Assembly: GCA_031472005.1 (NCBI GenBank)
Contig: PZJY01000004.1
Span: forward strand, 2,392,556-2,456,555
Direction of reading: 5' to 3'
Length of the DNA: 64,000 nt
DNA from: Tetracladium setigerum
Lineage: Eukaryota; Ascomycota; Leotiomycetes; Helotiales
Part shown: piece after piece, positions 11,654 to 24,138 of the stretch
How the letters are laid out: each line of letters opens with the position of its first letter
How positions within the stretch are numbered: the stretch's first letter is position 1
The notes under the pieces: generated by a model
Seen by the model: only the letters and a program-made list of their open reading frames with translations
What the model was told of the DNA's origin: nothing
The model's database searches: none
Program-made: the position numbers and the translations under genes

Positions 11654-13254
11654 CTATCCAGTTTGTATTCCAGGGGCCAAGATTTCCACAACTGAATTCT
11701 GCGAGAGTAATGTAACATGTGCAAGATATAAATCCTGCCTGCTCTTCGTCGCGGCAGTAATGTTGCTACCGGTAGATAGGGTGAAAATTGCCCTGTCTGA
11801 GAGATTATCTTGATGCTGCATTAGCCCTGAATTCTCAACCAGCTCCCGCAAGCTCGTGGTCTCCGAGTACTTCCTAAATGTGCATTTCCATCGTCCGCCG
11901 AATATTTTAAAAATCACGATGACACGGACTTCAGTTTCCCGTTCGCGGACACTGATTAATACGGCCAACTTATCGGGACATTCTAGCAAAGAGAACAAAC
12001 GAGTATACAAGCCGGGCTGAGGGCGTTGCAGATCGTGATTTGGATACACATCCACCACAGACAGGGCATTTTCAGTGGTTGAGTGCAGTTGGAGCTTGAA
12101 ATAAAGCCAGTTATCGGAGATCCTCGGCATAGACATTTCGTAGAAAGGTGGCAAGTATGCCTGCTCAAAGCTGAATGGGGCGAGTTGAAGCTCCTGCTCG
12201 GTCAGGACGTGGACACAGTTTGTCAGGACCCTCTCGTAGGTGAACTCTTTTGAAATGCATTGACCTAGCGTTATGCAGACATATTCCTCCTCGTGCTTGA
12301 ATATGTCCACGCCAACTGAAGTCCATCTCTACCGGGCCAGGGCGTGGTCAACAAATCCATTCGAAGCCCGCGGGCAGTAAATTCAGGTGTGAGGAAAGCT
12401 GTGTTCCGGTGTCGCACAAGCTCGGAGTACGGTAACAGCTTTCCAGACTGTGTAGTAACACCTCCCAATGAGAAATAGGCGGGCGAGTCACAGAGAAGTC
12501 CAGTATTTAGAAAGGCATGAGACGTCTGCCAGAGGAAGAGCGAATAGTCTTCGTTTCGCTTCAATATTTCTTCTTGAAGTCGAATCATTGCTCTGCTGCC
12601 CTCCCCATACAGAAGTGGCATATTAACATTGAATATCCCGAGAAGACAGTAGGCTGTGTCTTCAACCCTAGTTGTTGTCCGCTTCGAGGCCCATGACATG
12701 CATTCAGCAACTAAACGACTAGACGGCAACTCCTCGCCCACGAGTACCGAAACAGGTATGCTTGTGATTGTTGCGAGGTTCCTTTTCAAGCTCAATTTCA
12801 TCCCTATTTCAGTCCAGTCATCTGCATAGAACTCCAAATCACGTGGGGCTACCAGTTCTTGCAGACACCAGCCCCTCGTAAACCATCAAGCCGCCGCAAA
12901 CTTCTCTTCATCGAGGAATGGATCTAAAGGTGGAACGTCGAAGAGATAGACATAGCAGACAGCAGCGTTTACGTACCACCAGTACATAGAGTTGATAGCC
13001 TCGGAGAGCTCAGAACTTGATGACTTATCGATACAACATGTGTCGATCCAGACCCAGTCTAGCTCGTCCTCCATCGCTTGCGCACAGCACCTTGCGATTT
13101 TAGTGAATCCCCTCAGCTCTTTGCAAGCGGGGTCCTGTATATACTGAAAGCTGACCTCCTCATCCTCCCAAGTATGGGAAAGGATGGCATATGGTGGTAT
13201 CTGGTCGCCAAAGAACTCGAATAGTTCTAGGCTAGTCGTCTTTAAGAGCCGCAT
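11654..13254 (-). pseudogene. HET-domain (heterokaryon incompatibility) protein, disrupted
   Basis: From ATG at 13254 the frame reads MRLLKTTSLELFEFFGDQIP, PYAILSHTWEDEEVSFQ, WVWIDTCCIDKSSSSELSEA and SMYWWYVNAAVCYVYL, the classic HET domain blocks. An in-frame TGA at 12886..12888 stands where the family has Arg before WFTRGWCLQELVAP, a probable CGA-to-TGA change. The same frame continues past it through EDTAYCLLGIFNVNMPLLYG. Near 12312 the frame slips by one missing base (LQLA to VDIFKHEEEY), then stays open to 11654. With that base added the length is 1602 nt (533 residues counting the internal stop position). HET proteins trigger cell death on non-self fusion. The single stop truncates the protein within the HET domain. 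The -1 slip may be an assembly error; the stop probably is not. Confidence 0.85.
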
Positions 13255-15262
13255 CGTTGGCGGAAAGGAAATGCTAGAACTCTGCTGGGATATCAAATGG
13301 AGTGTGTTTCGTGCCGAAGTTTCTTGCTTGGTGTCCGTTTCACACCCCCGGCTACAGCGCGAAACACTGTGCTGCCTACTAATCGAAAAAATATAACTTA
13401 TGAGAGCTTTTGTAGATGAAGAAGTATGAGTTTCTCCTGTTATGATTGCCACTGTGTGCTTCTCTGCGACGTGCTAAGGTCTATAGATGCCAGAGGTCAT
13501 TGGATATTCGTGAAAAAAGGCGAATCGGTGGTTATGGTACGTTTTGGACGTAAGATCGCAATGTTCAGCTTGAGTCCCTATCTTTGCGTCAGGACAGTAT
13601 ATAGCGAAAGGCGCCGCTGGGAGAGCCAAAAATCTTGGGCCTACATGACGGGATCTCACCCACTCTTTGATGCGCCAATCAATCCCTAGATGAACCACAG
13701 CCAATCTGAAGAATTTGTGGCGTTCATGGACTTCTAGTCATGGTGATGTGTTTAGCGCCCTTGTTTTCGCTCTACCATAACCTTGGATATCAGTTTATGT
13801 TCAACTGACCGACTTAAAACATTGCTTAGTAAGCGACTCTAAAAATAAGCGAAAGCCAGATTGCCACACCTGTTCTTTCTTGACCGCTGCGACACCAGCA
13901 CGACCCTTTATTCAGATAAAGATCTAGGTATATACAGTAAGAATATGATTAATTAGCTCCTTGAGACTTCAGATCCATTGTCTAATCCAGTGTTGTATCC
14001 TCAGGCATGATTGTGATAATGTGATGGTAGCGAGTTCTGTAAAAGCAGCCGGCTGCCCCACTTCCCACCAGACCAATATACGATGACGAGGAACACCTAA
14101 CTGCAATAATGCTGGTGTTTCTTGACGTAGTAGTTCAATTAAAAATAAAAGAGTTTACAAAGAGGAAGCCGATTTCGAAGCCGACTGTATCTAAGTACTG
14201 TTTCATTTCTTTTGTTGGCTTTGCAAATGGCTACAGGAGTTGACTTCTCTCCCTCAAGGTGACGAGGGGCAAGGTGTACTGGTAGTAGATGCGAACCATG
14301 ATGCCTTCGCACCAAGACCTAGACTTGGACACGCAACTCGTGGCTAGTTTCTTATCTTCTTGAAGAAGGAGACAAAGAGTAAATAAATTTTGTAATCTTA
14401 CATTAGTGGAATGAAAGACAAAGGGGGAATTACATGCACAACCCAAACCGAATTTTGGGAGAAAGGACGCATAGTGTTATATTGCACTACACAATATCAC
14501 GTAGCAAAACACCAACTCCGGTGGACACATACTTTCTCTCTATGTCCGTCCTCCCCACCAAAAATGAGTATTAAATTAGATGTAGTGTATGCAGCACTGC
14601 TACAAAGAGATATCGACTAGATACCTTGGTACTCCCCAAAAAATCAACGGACCGTCGAATTAATTGTGATGCCCATCCAGCATCCAAAGCACTAGCCAGC
14701 AAAAGACTATCTCACCCTATCTCTCTCTGTCCTTTGAGAAACTTGCACTAGCAAGTATATCATGAAAGCGATTGTGCATTAAAATCAAAGAACGCCAAAG
14801 ACATAACGAGCAGAGCGTGGGAGTGGAAGAGACGGCGGCGGGCGAAACCACAATAGAGTTCTAGCGCCCTAGTTCCGTTAATCCGTTTACTGCTATATTA
14901 CTCCCTGTCTTCATTGCCTGAAACAGAGAAATACACTAAATCTTCGTTGCAATTCAGAATACGACATATCCGACCAAGTAGATCGCCATTCATGGTGTTG
15001 ATCAATATACTTGCTGGGGCTATCATCTCCTTCACCTGCCCTCATGGCGTCCGGGATCATTGGATATCAGATTGTTTTGTTGGAGCAGCAAACTCTAGTG
15101 CTGAACTATTCGTTCCTCCGCCACTTGCGATAATTCAAGGACTCTATTCCTCTCGCTGGGCCTGATCTCTAACCGACGAATTGGGTAACTTCTAGGGGTA
15201 TCGATTGATTTGCTATCATCCCCTCCTCGTTATTCTCAACACTCTATTCCTCCCAAAAACTC
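13255..15262. other. Intergenic, no gene seen
   Basis: About 2 kb between the HET gene and the 3' end of POP1. Open frames are short and unrecognised on both strands. It presumably holds the HET promoter and POP1 3' flank. Confidence 0.5.
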
Positions 15263-17865
15263 TCAAACGCTCTCCCATCTTGCCAACCTCCCCATTTTCT
15301 CCCCGCAATTCCTCACAATACACAATCTACTTTCCCCTTTCACTCCAACGCCACTGTCGAGAACTTTCGTAACGACCACACTGCCCAAAGCAACGCCCTT
15401 CCCCTCCACGAGATTGAAGCTACCTGTCGTCACAAAACCGATTAAATCTTCTGCATCGGGTACTAAGGGGTAATCTTCCTCTTCTGATAACAGGGGCAGT
15501 GGGTAAGGTAATGGTTTTTGGTTCGGATTTGAGGGGAGGATGTTTTTGGCCAGTGCTCGGATCCGGGAGGGGAGGGGGATGTTAAGTGGAAGGCGTGAAG
15601 GGAGGGTGGCAGTTTTACTGGTTGGGGGTGGATTGGTAAGGAGGGATAGCCATTGCTTTCTTGTATCGATGGAGTTGGTTGGCGATGTTTGAGAGGGGAG
15701 TCGGTAGATTCTTGCAAGGGGTTTGGGCGTGCCGCGATTGAGGAGGGCAAGCCGGATCGTGGCTATTGCTGACGATGATGGTGGTAAAGTGGTTCTTGAT
15801 TTTGGGTTCGAGAGGAGGAGGTTGAAAACTTCACGTGGAAGGTGGGTGGGTGACATGTCTCCGGACGGCGGTACTTCCTTGGGACTATTGTCACCCGTTG
15901 AGGAAGAGTCTTGAGTTAGTGGTACATTTGCCTTAAGAATAGCATCAAAATCAACAGCCCATCCACTTCCTATTTCCCCTTTTCTTCCGGCCCCCAGGTC
16001 AAGCGAATCCCATTCTATTCGCTTACCCTTTGGCCTACGATCCCACTCCTTCCGTCGTCTAATCCTCTCTTCACCTTCCCATGCCTGTCCGGCGCAGGTA
16101 CCAGGAAAATCTGCTGGAAACCAAGGTTGACCACGTTCAAAATGAAGTTGACGTAACTCATCCAGTCCGCCAAAGCGAGGGTTTCCGCCAGAGGAGAGGG
16201 GGTAATGTACGAGTGCGTGCCACAGTGGAAGAATACATTTCCATGGGGCAAGAACAACCCAAGTTCCTTGTGCAGAAGAAGGGGAAGAAGAGTCTTTTGA
16301 TGTCAGGAGAGTGATAGGGATTGCGGGGTCTTTCGGGGTGATGTTGGCGTATGCTCCAGGTGGTGCTTGGGACTTCCGACGATTCAAGGCTTTTTGGGAC
16401 GGAAGAATTGTGGCTTTGTAGCGAGAGTCTCGGGAGAATAGGGAGGTTGCACCAGTGGAGGAGTCAGCTGGCCAGCCGGAGAGTGTTTCTAGAAGTTTGA
16501 AGGTGGATTCCTCGTTATGAGGATCTGGAAGTTGTACTGGTCTCGGTGGGTAGTGAAGACGAGGGTCGAAAATATTGAAAGATAAGAGTGCATTTGATGG
16601 GAGTGAAGATGGATTTGTGACTCCAGCGAGGGATTTGAAAGTTTCCGCGTGACTTTCTTCCGCTTCTTTTGCTGAAGTAAAAGGGTGTAGGATTCCAAGC
16701 AGAGCTTCTGTAGATCCCGGACCTGTGATTTCAATACTGCCAATCTCGAATCTCAGGTCTTCAACATGAACAGCAGGGCGCTGATCTTTGGACAAACGTA
16801 GTATCTCTGTCCAGGTCTCCAGAAATGCTGAAGGATGAATTCGTATGAGGAGTCTACGATTTGGTGGCTTCGTTGGCTGGTACTCGGATCCTTGGGGAGT
16901 TTCTTCTAGAGGGCACCAAAATATGGTCGAAGGACATATCTGGACAGCACTTTGATTGACTTTCCTAGAAAGCCAACCACTCCAACTTCTTTTTCCTGAT
17001 CTCCATTTTGCCCCCTTCTTCTCCCATATACCACTTTCCACAACGCCCAATTCCCTCAAAACTGCCCGAAGACTTGCTTCGGTCCCTTCCAAACCAATCA
17101 TACTCATATAGCTCATATCCCAAGCAACACATCCTCTCGCTCCACCAGCTCTATGCGTAGGCCTATACGACTTCTCTGTAGAAGTTGTAGGGACCGCAAA
17201 TCTCCACAATGGACTCTGCGGCTCAGTCATCTTCGCCCTCTTCGCCAACCACATATGAGTTGGCAACCACGTCTTATTGATCTGCCTCTTTCTAAATTTC
17301 GACTTTGGTTTCGGTGGATCATTCAATTTATCCCTTCGTATCTTCGGTCGAGCAGGTCTCGTTTCAATCCCCGCTTTCGCTTTCTCGGCCTTCTTCTTCT
17401 GTGCCAAAATTCCCAACCGTTTCGCGGTTTCCGCTCGAATCCTTCCCTAGAAGTACCCTTCTTGCGATCAGCAGGTGGCGTATTATCCTCCTTCATCTCT
17501 CGCTTCGCCCGCTTCTGCAATCGACTCGGTACCCTCTTAACATTATGACTTGCCGTCCTGCGTCGCAAATCGCGGGGCACCTGCTGGAACGCCCGAGTGG
17601 TAAGGTTGGCTTTTGATCGCTCCATTCCATCCTGCAAAGCTTTGATTTCGAATTCTCGCGATTTGAGGAAGGCTTGTAGGTCCAATTCTCCGTCTTTGAG
17701 TGCTGCGTCGCTGGTTTGGGAGAGGATTGTTCGCGCATCCCACATTTTGACGCGTTTGACATCGCGACCTTTGTTTTGGCCAAAGGAAGACGATGAAGGA
17801 GGTTCTTTACGTTTTGGTCCTTTCGGCAAACTGGCCGAGCCACCTTGGGGTTTGTTTGGCGGCAT
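15263..17865 (-). CDS. POP1: POP1, largest protein subunit of RNase P/RNase MRP
   Basis: The ATG at 17865 opens MPPNKPQGGSASLPKGPKRK, followed at about residues 70-115 by the Pop1 N-terminal block TTRAFQQVPRDLRRRTASHN then VKRVPSRLQKRAKREM. A second family motif, KTWLPTHMWLAKRAKM, lies near residue 200. The POPLD domain starts near residue 535 (WVVLAPWKCILPLWHALVHY), and the C-terminal Pop1 segment is LIGFVTTGSFNLVEGKG. Pop1 binds the catalytic RNA in nuclear RNase P (tRNA 5' processing) and MRP (rRNA processing). The two halves are in different frames. The slip lies at about 17440-17452; one added base gives 2604 nt (867 aa), a normal fungal length. No GT-AG intron fits there, so I annotate one gene with a one-base deletion. 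It has no other intron. Confidence 0.9.
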
Positions 17866-18560
17866 TTTGAGTGTTGTGTCGCACACTTGACGAAATCGTG
17901 GTTCATCATCTCCGCGAATATAATAAAATGTACTGCCAAGGTACACCGCCTTGTCGCTTCTCTTGCCAGGAAACAAGCAAAAATTCGTCTTCTTGGATCC
18001 TTATGAAATTGATTTGACTTTGTACTTATGATGTCTCTGGTGAAGAGTGATGTTTTGCTATGAGATGGACGACTATAATCTTTTGTAAAGCACCTGTCAA
18101 GTCAAAAATAATTAGGTGGATGGAAAACTTCTTTGTTTACATCTTGATTTGGCCCGTCCAACAATCCTGACCTTAAGCGAAACGACGTTAAATTTCTTTG
18201 GGCTACTAGTTGTGAGTAGAGTAGCTGTATTCATAGAACTACCGAAGCGAATCGGGATTTATCTAATAAGAATGACAATGCAAAAATAATTAAACTCCAA
18301 GTGAAAACCGACAGCCCATAAACGAAACCCTGAACATTTCCTCTAGGCTCCAAGAGATGAACAGTAACAATAATTCCTGGTCGATGAAGAGATAGATAAT
18401 TGAAAATAGACAATACTAATCCAGACCTAATGAAATTCAATTGAAGAGTCGTAAATTTACCAAAAAGTTCCCCCAAAAAGAAAAATATCACGTTCCGAAA
18501 TCCCCCCAAAAATGCAACCATCACGAAAACATCCTCACATCTCTTCCCCCCAACAACAAT
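17866..18560. other. Intergenic: POP1 5' flank and 3' flank of the GPI-protein gene
   Basis: About 700 nt, AT-rich in the second half. No gene seen. A CCCCAAACCCCC-like C-rich stretch lies at about 18540-18600, overlapping the end of the next gene. Confidence 0.5.
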
Positions 18561-19315
18561 CTAAACCAAACCCCAAACCCCCAAGGCACCCAACAACACC
18601 GCCCCCGCAACACCTTTCTCAACCTTCAAACCCTCTCCCGCATTGGGGGTGTTCGTGGGATTATTCGCATTAGTGGTTTGTCCTGCAACAGTTCCTCCCA
18701 GATTAGTCGTTCTTGTCGTCGATATCGTCGTCGTTCCAGGGGTAGCAACCACAACAGTACTACCAGCTGAATTGGTCGTTGTTGCAGCTACTACACCTGA
18801 AGCACTGCCGATAGTGGGGATCGCAGTGCCGCTGACATAGGAGGAGGTGGTGAAGGAGCAGCTACGGACGAGGTCATTGACGTCTATTGGTGGGGAAAAG
18901 AAGCTGTTAGTATAAATTACATGGGATGGGATAACATGGGATTGAAAGGGTTGGGTGAGTGGGTAGGAAGCTGGGAAAGAGAGCTGGGGACTGACCGTTA
19001 TCACGTCCATCAGAATCAAAGGTTGAGACACAAGCTTCACAGGCTGGGAGGGCAACATTGGCGTTGTTTGCTTGACAGAAGCAGGCGAGATATGCTCTGT
19101 CATTGTCATCGTCAATGTTGTCGGTTTGTCGGTCACAGGTTCTGGAGAGTGTGACTACACTGTTTGGAAGTTAGTGAGAGGTTTGGAAGAGGGGTAATTG
19201 GCACTCACGGTGCACAGAGTGCTGCGCATTGGGTTGGGATATCATTGTTGTCAATATCATCTGCTGCAACGATGGTTGAGAGAAGAGCAAAGAGAGTGAC
19301 TTGGAGGAGTTGCAT
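18561..19315 (-). CDS. Small GPI-anchored 8-cysteine (CFEM-like) surface protein
   Basis: Three exons: 19209..19315, 18996..19159 and 18561..18883, giving 197 aa; introns are 49 and 112 nt with GT-AG ends, and the second has a TACTAAC branch-site-like sequence. The signal peptide is MQLLQVTLFALLSTIVAA. The mature N-terminal region holds eight Cys (QCAALCAP, RTCDRQTDN, LACFCQANN, ACEACVSTFDSDG, VRSCSF), a spacing like CFEM domains, although it is not a textbook match. A Ser/Thr-rich stalk and a hydrophobic end (GVAGAVLLGALGVWGLV) predict GPI anchoring. It probably sits in the plasma membrane or wall. The function is unknown; CFEM proteins can bind haem or act at the host interface, but no such role is shown here. 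Confidence 0.8.
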
Positions 19316-19422
19316 GTTGAAGTATATAGGGCCAATGAAATTCTCAGACTGGTTGATTGTTTGGTGAACTGAAGTGTTTGATGTGGAAGATGATGTTGTG
19401 ATGAAATAGAGACGAGTCGAAT

Positions 19423-19430
19423 CTTATATA
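19423..19430 (-). promoter_or_regulatory. TATA box of the GPI-protein gene
   Basis: TATATAAG on the minus strand, about 110 nt upstream of the ATG at 19315, at a usual distance for a fungal TATA element. Confidence 0.5.
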
Positions 19431-20326
19431 GTAATGTCAAGCAAAGGAAAAATGTAACAATATATAATAATACCAAGCAAGATGGAGACTAAACTCCCAT
19501 AAAAAAACTGGGACAGGACATCGAAGCTGAATGAGCCCCAATGCAACGTAAGATTGCAGATGCCAATTCTTTGATTTACTTGACGATGACCAAGAGAATC
19601 CGAACAGGATAAGGCTGCAAAACACAATTAATTTTTCCACGGCAAACCTCGAACCATGAAGCATGATGGATCGGAGGTTCTCGGCAAGTGGTTTCAACCT
19701 ACCAGCTTGCCGGACGACTAGAAACTACCCTCTTCGAGACAACTGTGCCTGCGCCGGAAAGACTTGGTAGTAGCAAAAAATCGGGCCTTCACCAATGATT
19801 TTAAGCATGATAGGGATCTTCTAGAAAAGCATCATGTTTCGGATGGCTGAGTATAAAAATTATGACGTGGATGAGCGACCGCCCCATTTTTTCCATGGGG
19901 TTAATTCGAACCCCACGAGATAAGATTTTTGTGCTCTCTTGGCCCTGAGTCGTGGTCTTGAGCCAAGTGAAGATCGCACGAGAAGGGAATCCTGTGACTT
20001 GCAGAGATGCCAAAATAGAAGATTTCGTAATGCAAAATTGATGTGTTGTAGCAATGGATTGGTAGGAAAAGAGTTCCTTGAGTTTCTCTTGGAACTTGAC
20101 GGTTGTTCCAAGACTCCTCGGCTGCAGCTCAACGCGTAAGCATGCAGGTCAAGATATTCAGTATCTTCATCGTGGTTAAGATCTCGAGACCGAAATAGAC
20201 CTTAAGTGGTTGCACGAGGCTGACTGAGTTGGATTTTGAACATTCTTCGGATCTCCGGAGACTGTTGAGATATTTTCTTTCTTCTTTAAAAAATGCCTTG
20301 CCAAGCGAGTTGCCATTAGAAAACCG
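19431..20326. other. Intergenic, no gene seen
   Basis: About 900 nt between the GPI-protein promoter and the 3' end of HTD2. Two tRNA-like snippets (near 19640 and 19905) do not fold as tRNAs. No coding gene supported. Confidence 0.5.
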
Positions 20327-21325
20327 TCAAGCTTCGATCTTGCCAGCCATAGATATTCTTCCATAGCTATCGACAATCTTGACCTGCGCAACATTTTCCA
20401 CGTCCTCATCCAAGACAATTCGATATTCCTCCCCAGCATACAGAGGACTTGTAGCTCGATACGTAACCTTCTGGGGAAATGCGTCGCCTCCCTTCACATC
20501 TCGCCATAGATTTACCATGTTGATCAGATTCAAGGGACCGTGAACAACAAGATTCCGATGTCCTTCTACCTCTCGGCACCACTCCTGGTTGTAATGGATC
20601 TTGTGGCCATTGAATGTCAAAGCTGAGAAGCGGAAGAGAGAGACGGGAGATTGGTTGAAATCGCGAATGTGTTTGCCATCAGGGAATGGTACTGTGTATG
20701 GCTTTGGTTCGGGGCTTGGGGGATTATAATTTCGGGACGAAAGATCCAACTCCTAAGCCAAAAGTCAGCTGGGCCCAAATTGACGAAGACGGCCTGGAAA
20801 GGAGAAATGCTTCAACACTACGCACCTCCTATCAATCAAAGCCACACCGTGCGCGTTCTCATACTTCTTCTCCACGCCCACAATCACCATCTCCTCTCCC
20901 GCTTTGGTCTTCTTCCCCACAGCCGAAATCAAATTAGTTGTTTCCTGCACTTGCTGTCCAACTGTCAACCTATTCCTGTCACCACCTACCCATTCCAATT
21001 CCCCTCCAGCCCACATACGCCTTGTAAATGGGCTTGGTGGGTTGAATGTAGTGTCTGTGCCATCACGTCCCAAGTCCTGCTCAATCTGTGAAGGCGTGAA
21101 GTATGCGAGATGATAGCAGGCTGGTAATGGCGTGCCATTCTTCGGAGAGGAGTTAGATAGCTCGGTCCTTGACAGAGTTGCAGAGAGCTTCTGGAGTTGA
21201 TTTGAATCCAGAACTTGTGTTTGAATGCGGGCTGGAAGTGATTGTGTCTTGGAGAGGAATTCAGATGCTATTGAGCTCGCTGAAGGAAGTCCCGAGCTGT
21301 AAAAGCGACGGAATGCCAAAGACAT
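20327..21325 (-). CDS. HTD2: Mitochondrial 3-hydroxyacyl-thioester (ACP) dehydratase, type 2
   Basis: Exon 1 is 20826..21325 and exon 2 is 20327..20752; the intron is 73 nt (GTGCGT...TTAG). The N-terminus MSLAFRRFYSSGLPSASS looks like a mitochondrial targeting sequence. The fold is a double hot-dog (MaoC-like). The exon junction gives LIDRRSWIFRPE, and near the C-terminus FRFSALTFNGHKIHYNQEW and LVVHGPLNL form the hydratase-2 motif with its catalytic His. The enzyme dehydrates 3-hydroxyacyl-ACP in mitochondrial type II fatty-acid synthesis, which supplies lipoic acid. After the splice the frame must slip once: the G-run at 20718..20722 (five bases) needs a sixth. With it the length is 927 nt (308 aa). 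I read this as an assembly deletion. Confidence 0.85.
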
Positions 21326-22042
21326 GTTGGCGTAATAGTGATAGACACAACATCATACAATCAATATCTGATCTCCCACTTGGGGGTTGTGAATCTTTTT
21401 GCTCCTCGGTCTCTTGAGTGAGGGAGGGAGGGGTATTGATGCTCGTGAAGGTCCCAAAGGTCCCAATAATGGGCCGAGCCATATAACCGAACACCCCGAA
21501 ATTTCCACCAACCGAAGGCTTACATAATCATTTAAGGTTAAAATTCAGGGGAAACGGCCAAGCAAAACAACTAGCCTGCCGCATGAATGATCGTCCAAAT
21601 CGCGACACTTCAGACGTGTCAAAAAAAAAAGACGGAAACAAATTTGCTTCATCTTCGTCTGAGACACTGAGGCTGAAACGAGCGGGAACGGAAATGCCTT
21701 GTGGGTGAGGTCATGAACAGGCGCTTTTGATTCTAAACAAACAAAAAAAAACATTTTATTGCTTCGTCTCGTCAAAAATCTCCAAATGTCCGGAGAGCCA
21801 AATGCTCGTGTCTGGAAGCAGTAACATTTCGCCGAATGAATATCCTCCTCATAAAAAGCTCAATAGTAAAGAAAAGAAAACCCCCTTCGTCGTGATCGTG
21901 TTGCAAATCAGTGGAGGTGCCGCTCCATACCTCCAACTCCTAACTCCTCACGCCGCCCACTCAAAAATTCTCCAAACCCCTCACGAAGTGATAACAAGAA
22001 GATTCATTATTGATCGATTTCATTTGAATTTGAGATGAATGT
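21326..22042. other. Intergenic between HTD2 and the Myb-like gene
   Basis: About 720 nt holding the HTD2 5' flank and the 3' flank of the next gene. No gene seen. Confidence 0.5.
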
Positions 22043-23110
22043 TTAAGCCATGATGGGCTCGCGTGACTCTCTCTGTTGCTCCATACGCTTGATCAACTCC
22101 CTCTCGCTAGGACTACGGGGAGAAGCATCCTATTTATTGTTAGCATGTGTTCACATGGTTCTTGTTTGACATTTCTACTTACAATGCCCAAGAGGGAGGA
22201 AATGCTTGTAGCGTTGCTTTGAATTGAAGCTGGCAATTGTTGAAGCGGCTTTGGTTGATAGTTGTGGTAACTAACATGGCCTGCAGTGTGGGATTCTGGC
22301 GAGACACAGGGAGTGGGAGGAGATTTGGCTACAACTCCTCGCTTCCAAGTCTCCTCGAGGAGAGATGGAGAGGCTCCGGCACCATATTCGGAGGCAATGA
22401 CATTCCAGAATGAAGTGCGGTGAGCCTCATACACTTGACGAAGGCGTTCTTTGTCAACGTTGGAAGAATCCATCTGCACATCACAGTCAAGGCGGAGAGG
22501 TTGGCTGTTGAAGGCATCCGAAAGGCTGCGTCGAATGAGAGGTCTGGGAAGAATTGCAATGGGTTGGCCGAGGGTGCGAACAGGGCTGTTGGTAGCCGAG
22601 CGTGGGAGAAGAGTGGAAGCGGCAGGGAGTTGGACATGGTATGGCGAAGGAGGCGATTGAGAGTAGTTGGGTGGGCTAACAGATCGCATCTCGTGTTCAT
22701 GGATAGGCGAAGGCATCGAAGCAGCCATGACGGGAGAGTGAGTAGCTGATCCGGTGCTCGAGGAAGCAAAGGAGTTGGTTCGCTTGCGGCGGTTGCTTCC
22801 GTGGGAAAGTTGGTGATAGTGAAGACGGCACGCGAGCTCAGTCTTTTTCAAGTGTGCAGCAATGTGCTTGTAGGGCATTTTCTGAAGACGAGTCTGAAGA
22901 AGATATACTTCCTGGGGACCTGTTAGTTCCATTACAATTCAAGATGTGAAATGCTCTTACCTCATCCTCGCTCCAAGCTCTTCCGCCACCGGTCGATGCT
23001 TGCTTCCTGTTCTTTTGCACACCGTATTCGTGTCGGTTCTGGACATCGACTGGAGTATAGTGAGATGGTGCCATGTTGGCGGTGTTCATCTGGTTCATTG
23101 GCGAAGACAT
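22043..23110 (-). CDS. Myb-like single-repeat DNA-binding protein
   Basis: Three exons, 22961..23110, 22183..22911 and 22043..22129, all joined in phase 0; 321 aa. Introns are 49 and 53 nt with GT-AG ends. Residues about 44-90 form a Myb/SANT-like helix-turn-helix split by intron 1: GRAWSEDE, then EVYLLQTRLQKMPYKHIAAH and LKKTELACRLHYHQL. A basic patch (SNRRKR) follows, probably a nuclear localisation signal. The middle is Ser/Pro-rich and disordered. A conserved-looking segment at about 200-240 (RLRQVYEAHRTSFWNVIASE) is predicted helical. A short charged helix (SERELIKRMEQQRESREP) ends the protein. The likely role is a sequence-specific regulator in the nucleus; targets are unknown. It is preceded by a large promoter-like region. 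Confidence 0.8.
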
Positions 23111-24138
23111 ATTGTTGATTGTTGATATATAAGGGGTAAGGAAGGTCTTAGATAAAAACCGATATACGAAAAAAGTAGTTGATCCAGCAAGTGACAAGAA
23201 TCGAAGATGTGTATATGTTTGATGTTGGAAGGAGTCGACGGTGGTAAGAAGAGAAGTAAGTATGAACAATAATACGATATAAACTACAGTAAAAGAATGT
23301 AAGCAGCCAAGCCAGTTGGGCGATGAAAGAGAGTGAAAATTAGCTGCGAAAGCGAGTAGTTGACGTCGAGTGAAGAAAGAAGAAAAGAGGAATCTAGAGC
23401 GACGGGGACGAGGTCATTCATATATGATGTGGATGAAGCCCACGGACGGGCTTTCTCTCTCTCTCTCACACACTCTTCTGGTGGGGTACAGTAGAGTAGG
23501 GAAGAGAGCTAGGATCAGATTTCTGGAGCACGACAATCCCGAGGAGGGTTGCCGCATTCAGACGGGCCTGCCGGGATGGCTGTTCATGGGGTTTCTGATT
23601 CTGCACGGCCCTGATTTCAAGTCTTTTCTGGGCGTCGTGGTGGCCGCCCTCTCTTCGTCCCATTGTTATTATTATTAGTACAGTATTATGATTCTGCGAT
23701 GGGCGTTTGGCCCAAGAGCGGAGAGAGAGGGTGGTGAGCGAGATGTTTGACATGCGAGATCTGAAGCATCGAATCCGAAGAGCGGATACAGGCATTGTTC
23801 TGAGTGAGTTTTCCATCGTTTCCAAAGGTGACACTCCGCACCATGCGTCACAGGGAGCGGTGGGAACGATCGTCAGCAAAAAGTTCAGACCATTCTCTCG
23901 TCTAGTGGCGTATGATCCGAAGTTTTGAAGGCCATTACTGTATTTCCTGCCGTGGTCTCGTTCTTCGCGAAGGGAAGCTTTTCTGTAATGTTTACAACGC
24001 CGTGTTGTCGTGGTGAAACGTGCTTCGGAAACGTCCTAGCAAGAAACTCGGTTAAGTCCTGGACTGCGTAGCGCGGGCCCAAGTTCATAGCAACCAACAA
24101 ACCCATCGGCCGTTAAACCCCCTTTGGCCATCGCAATT

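Noticed and set aside
12290..12330. A short intron in the HET gene at the frame change
   Set aside because: The only GT...CAG there spans 17 nt, too short for a spliceosomal intron.
17420..17470. A splice site inside POP1 explaining the frame change
   Set aside because: A TTCTAG acceptor-like sequence is present, but the nearest GT is only 10 nt upstream and coding text runs into it on both sides. A missing base fits better.
19630..19700. A tRNA gene on the minus strand
   Set aside because: Seven acceptor pairs can be drawn (GGCAAGC/GTTTGCC), but the TTCGA loop lacks the required closing pair and no anticodon arm fits.
19895..19920. T-arm-like GGGGTT...AACCCC sequence
   Set aside because: It is a plain hairpin with the wrong loop length; no other tRNA arms flank it.
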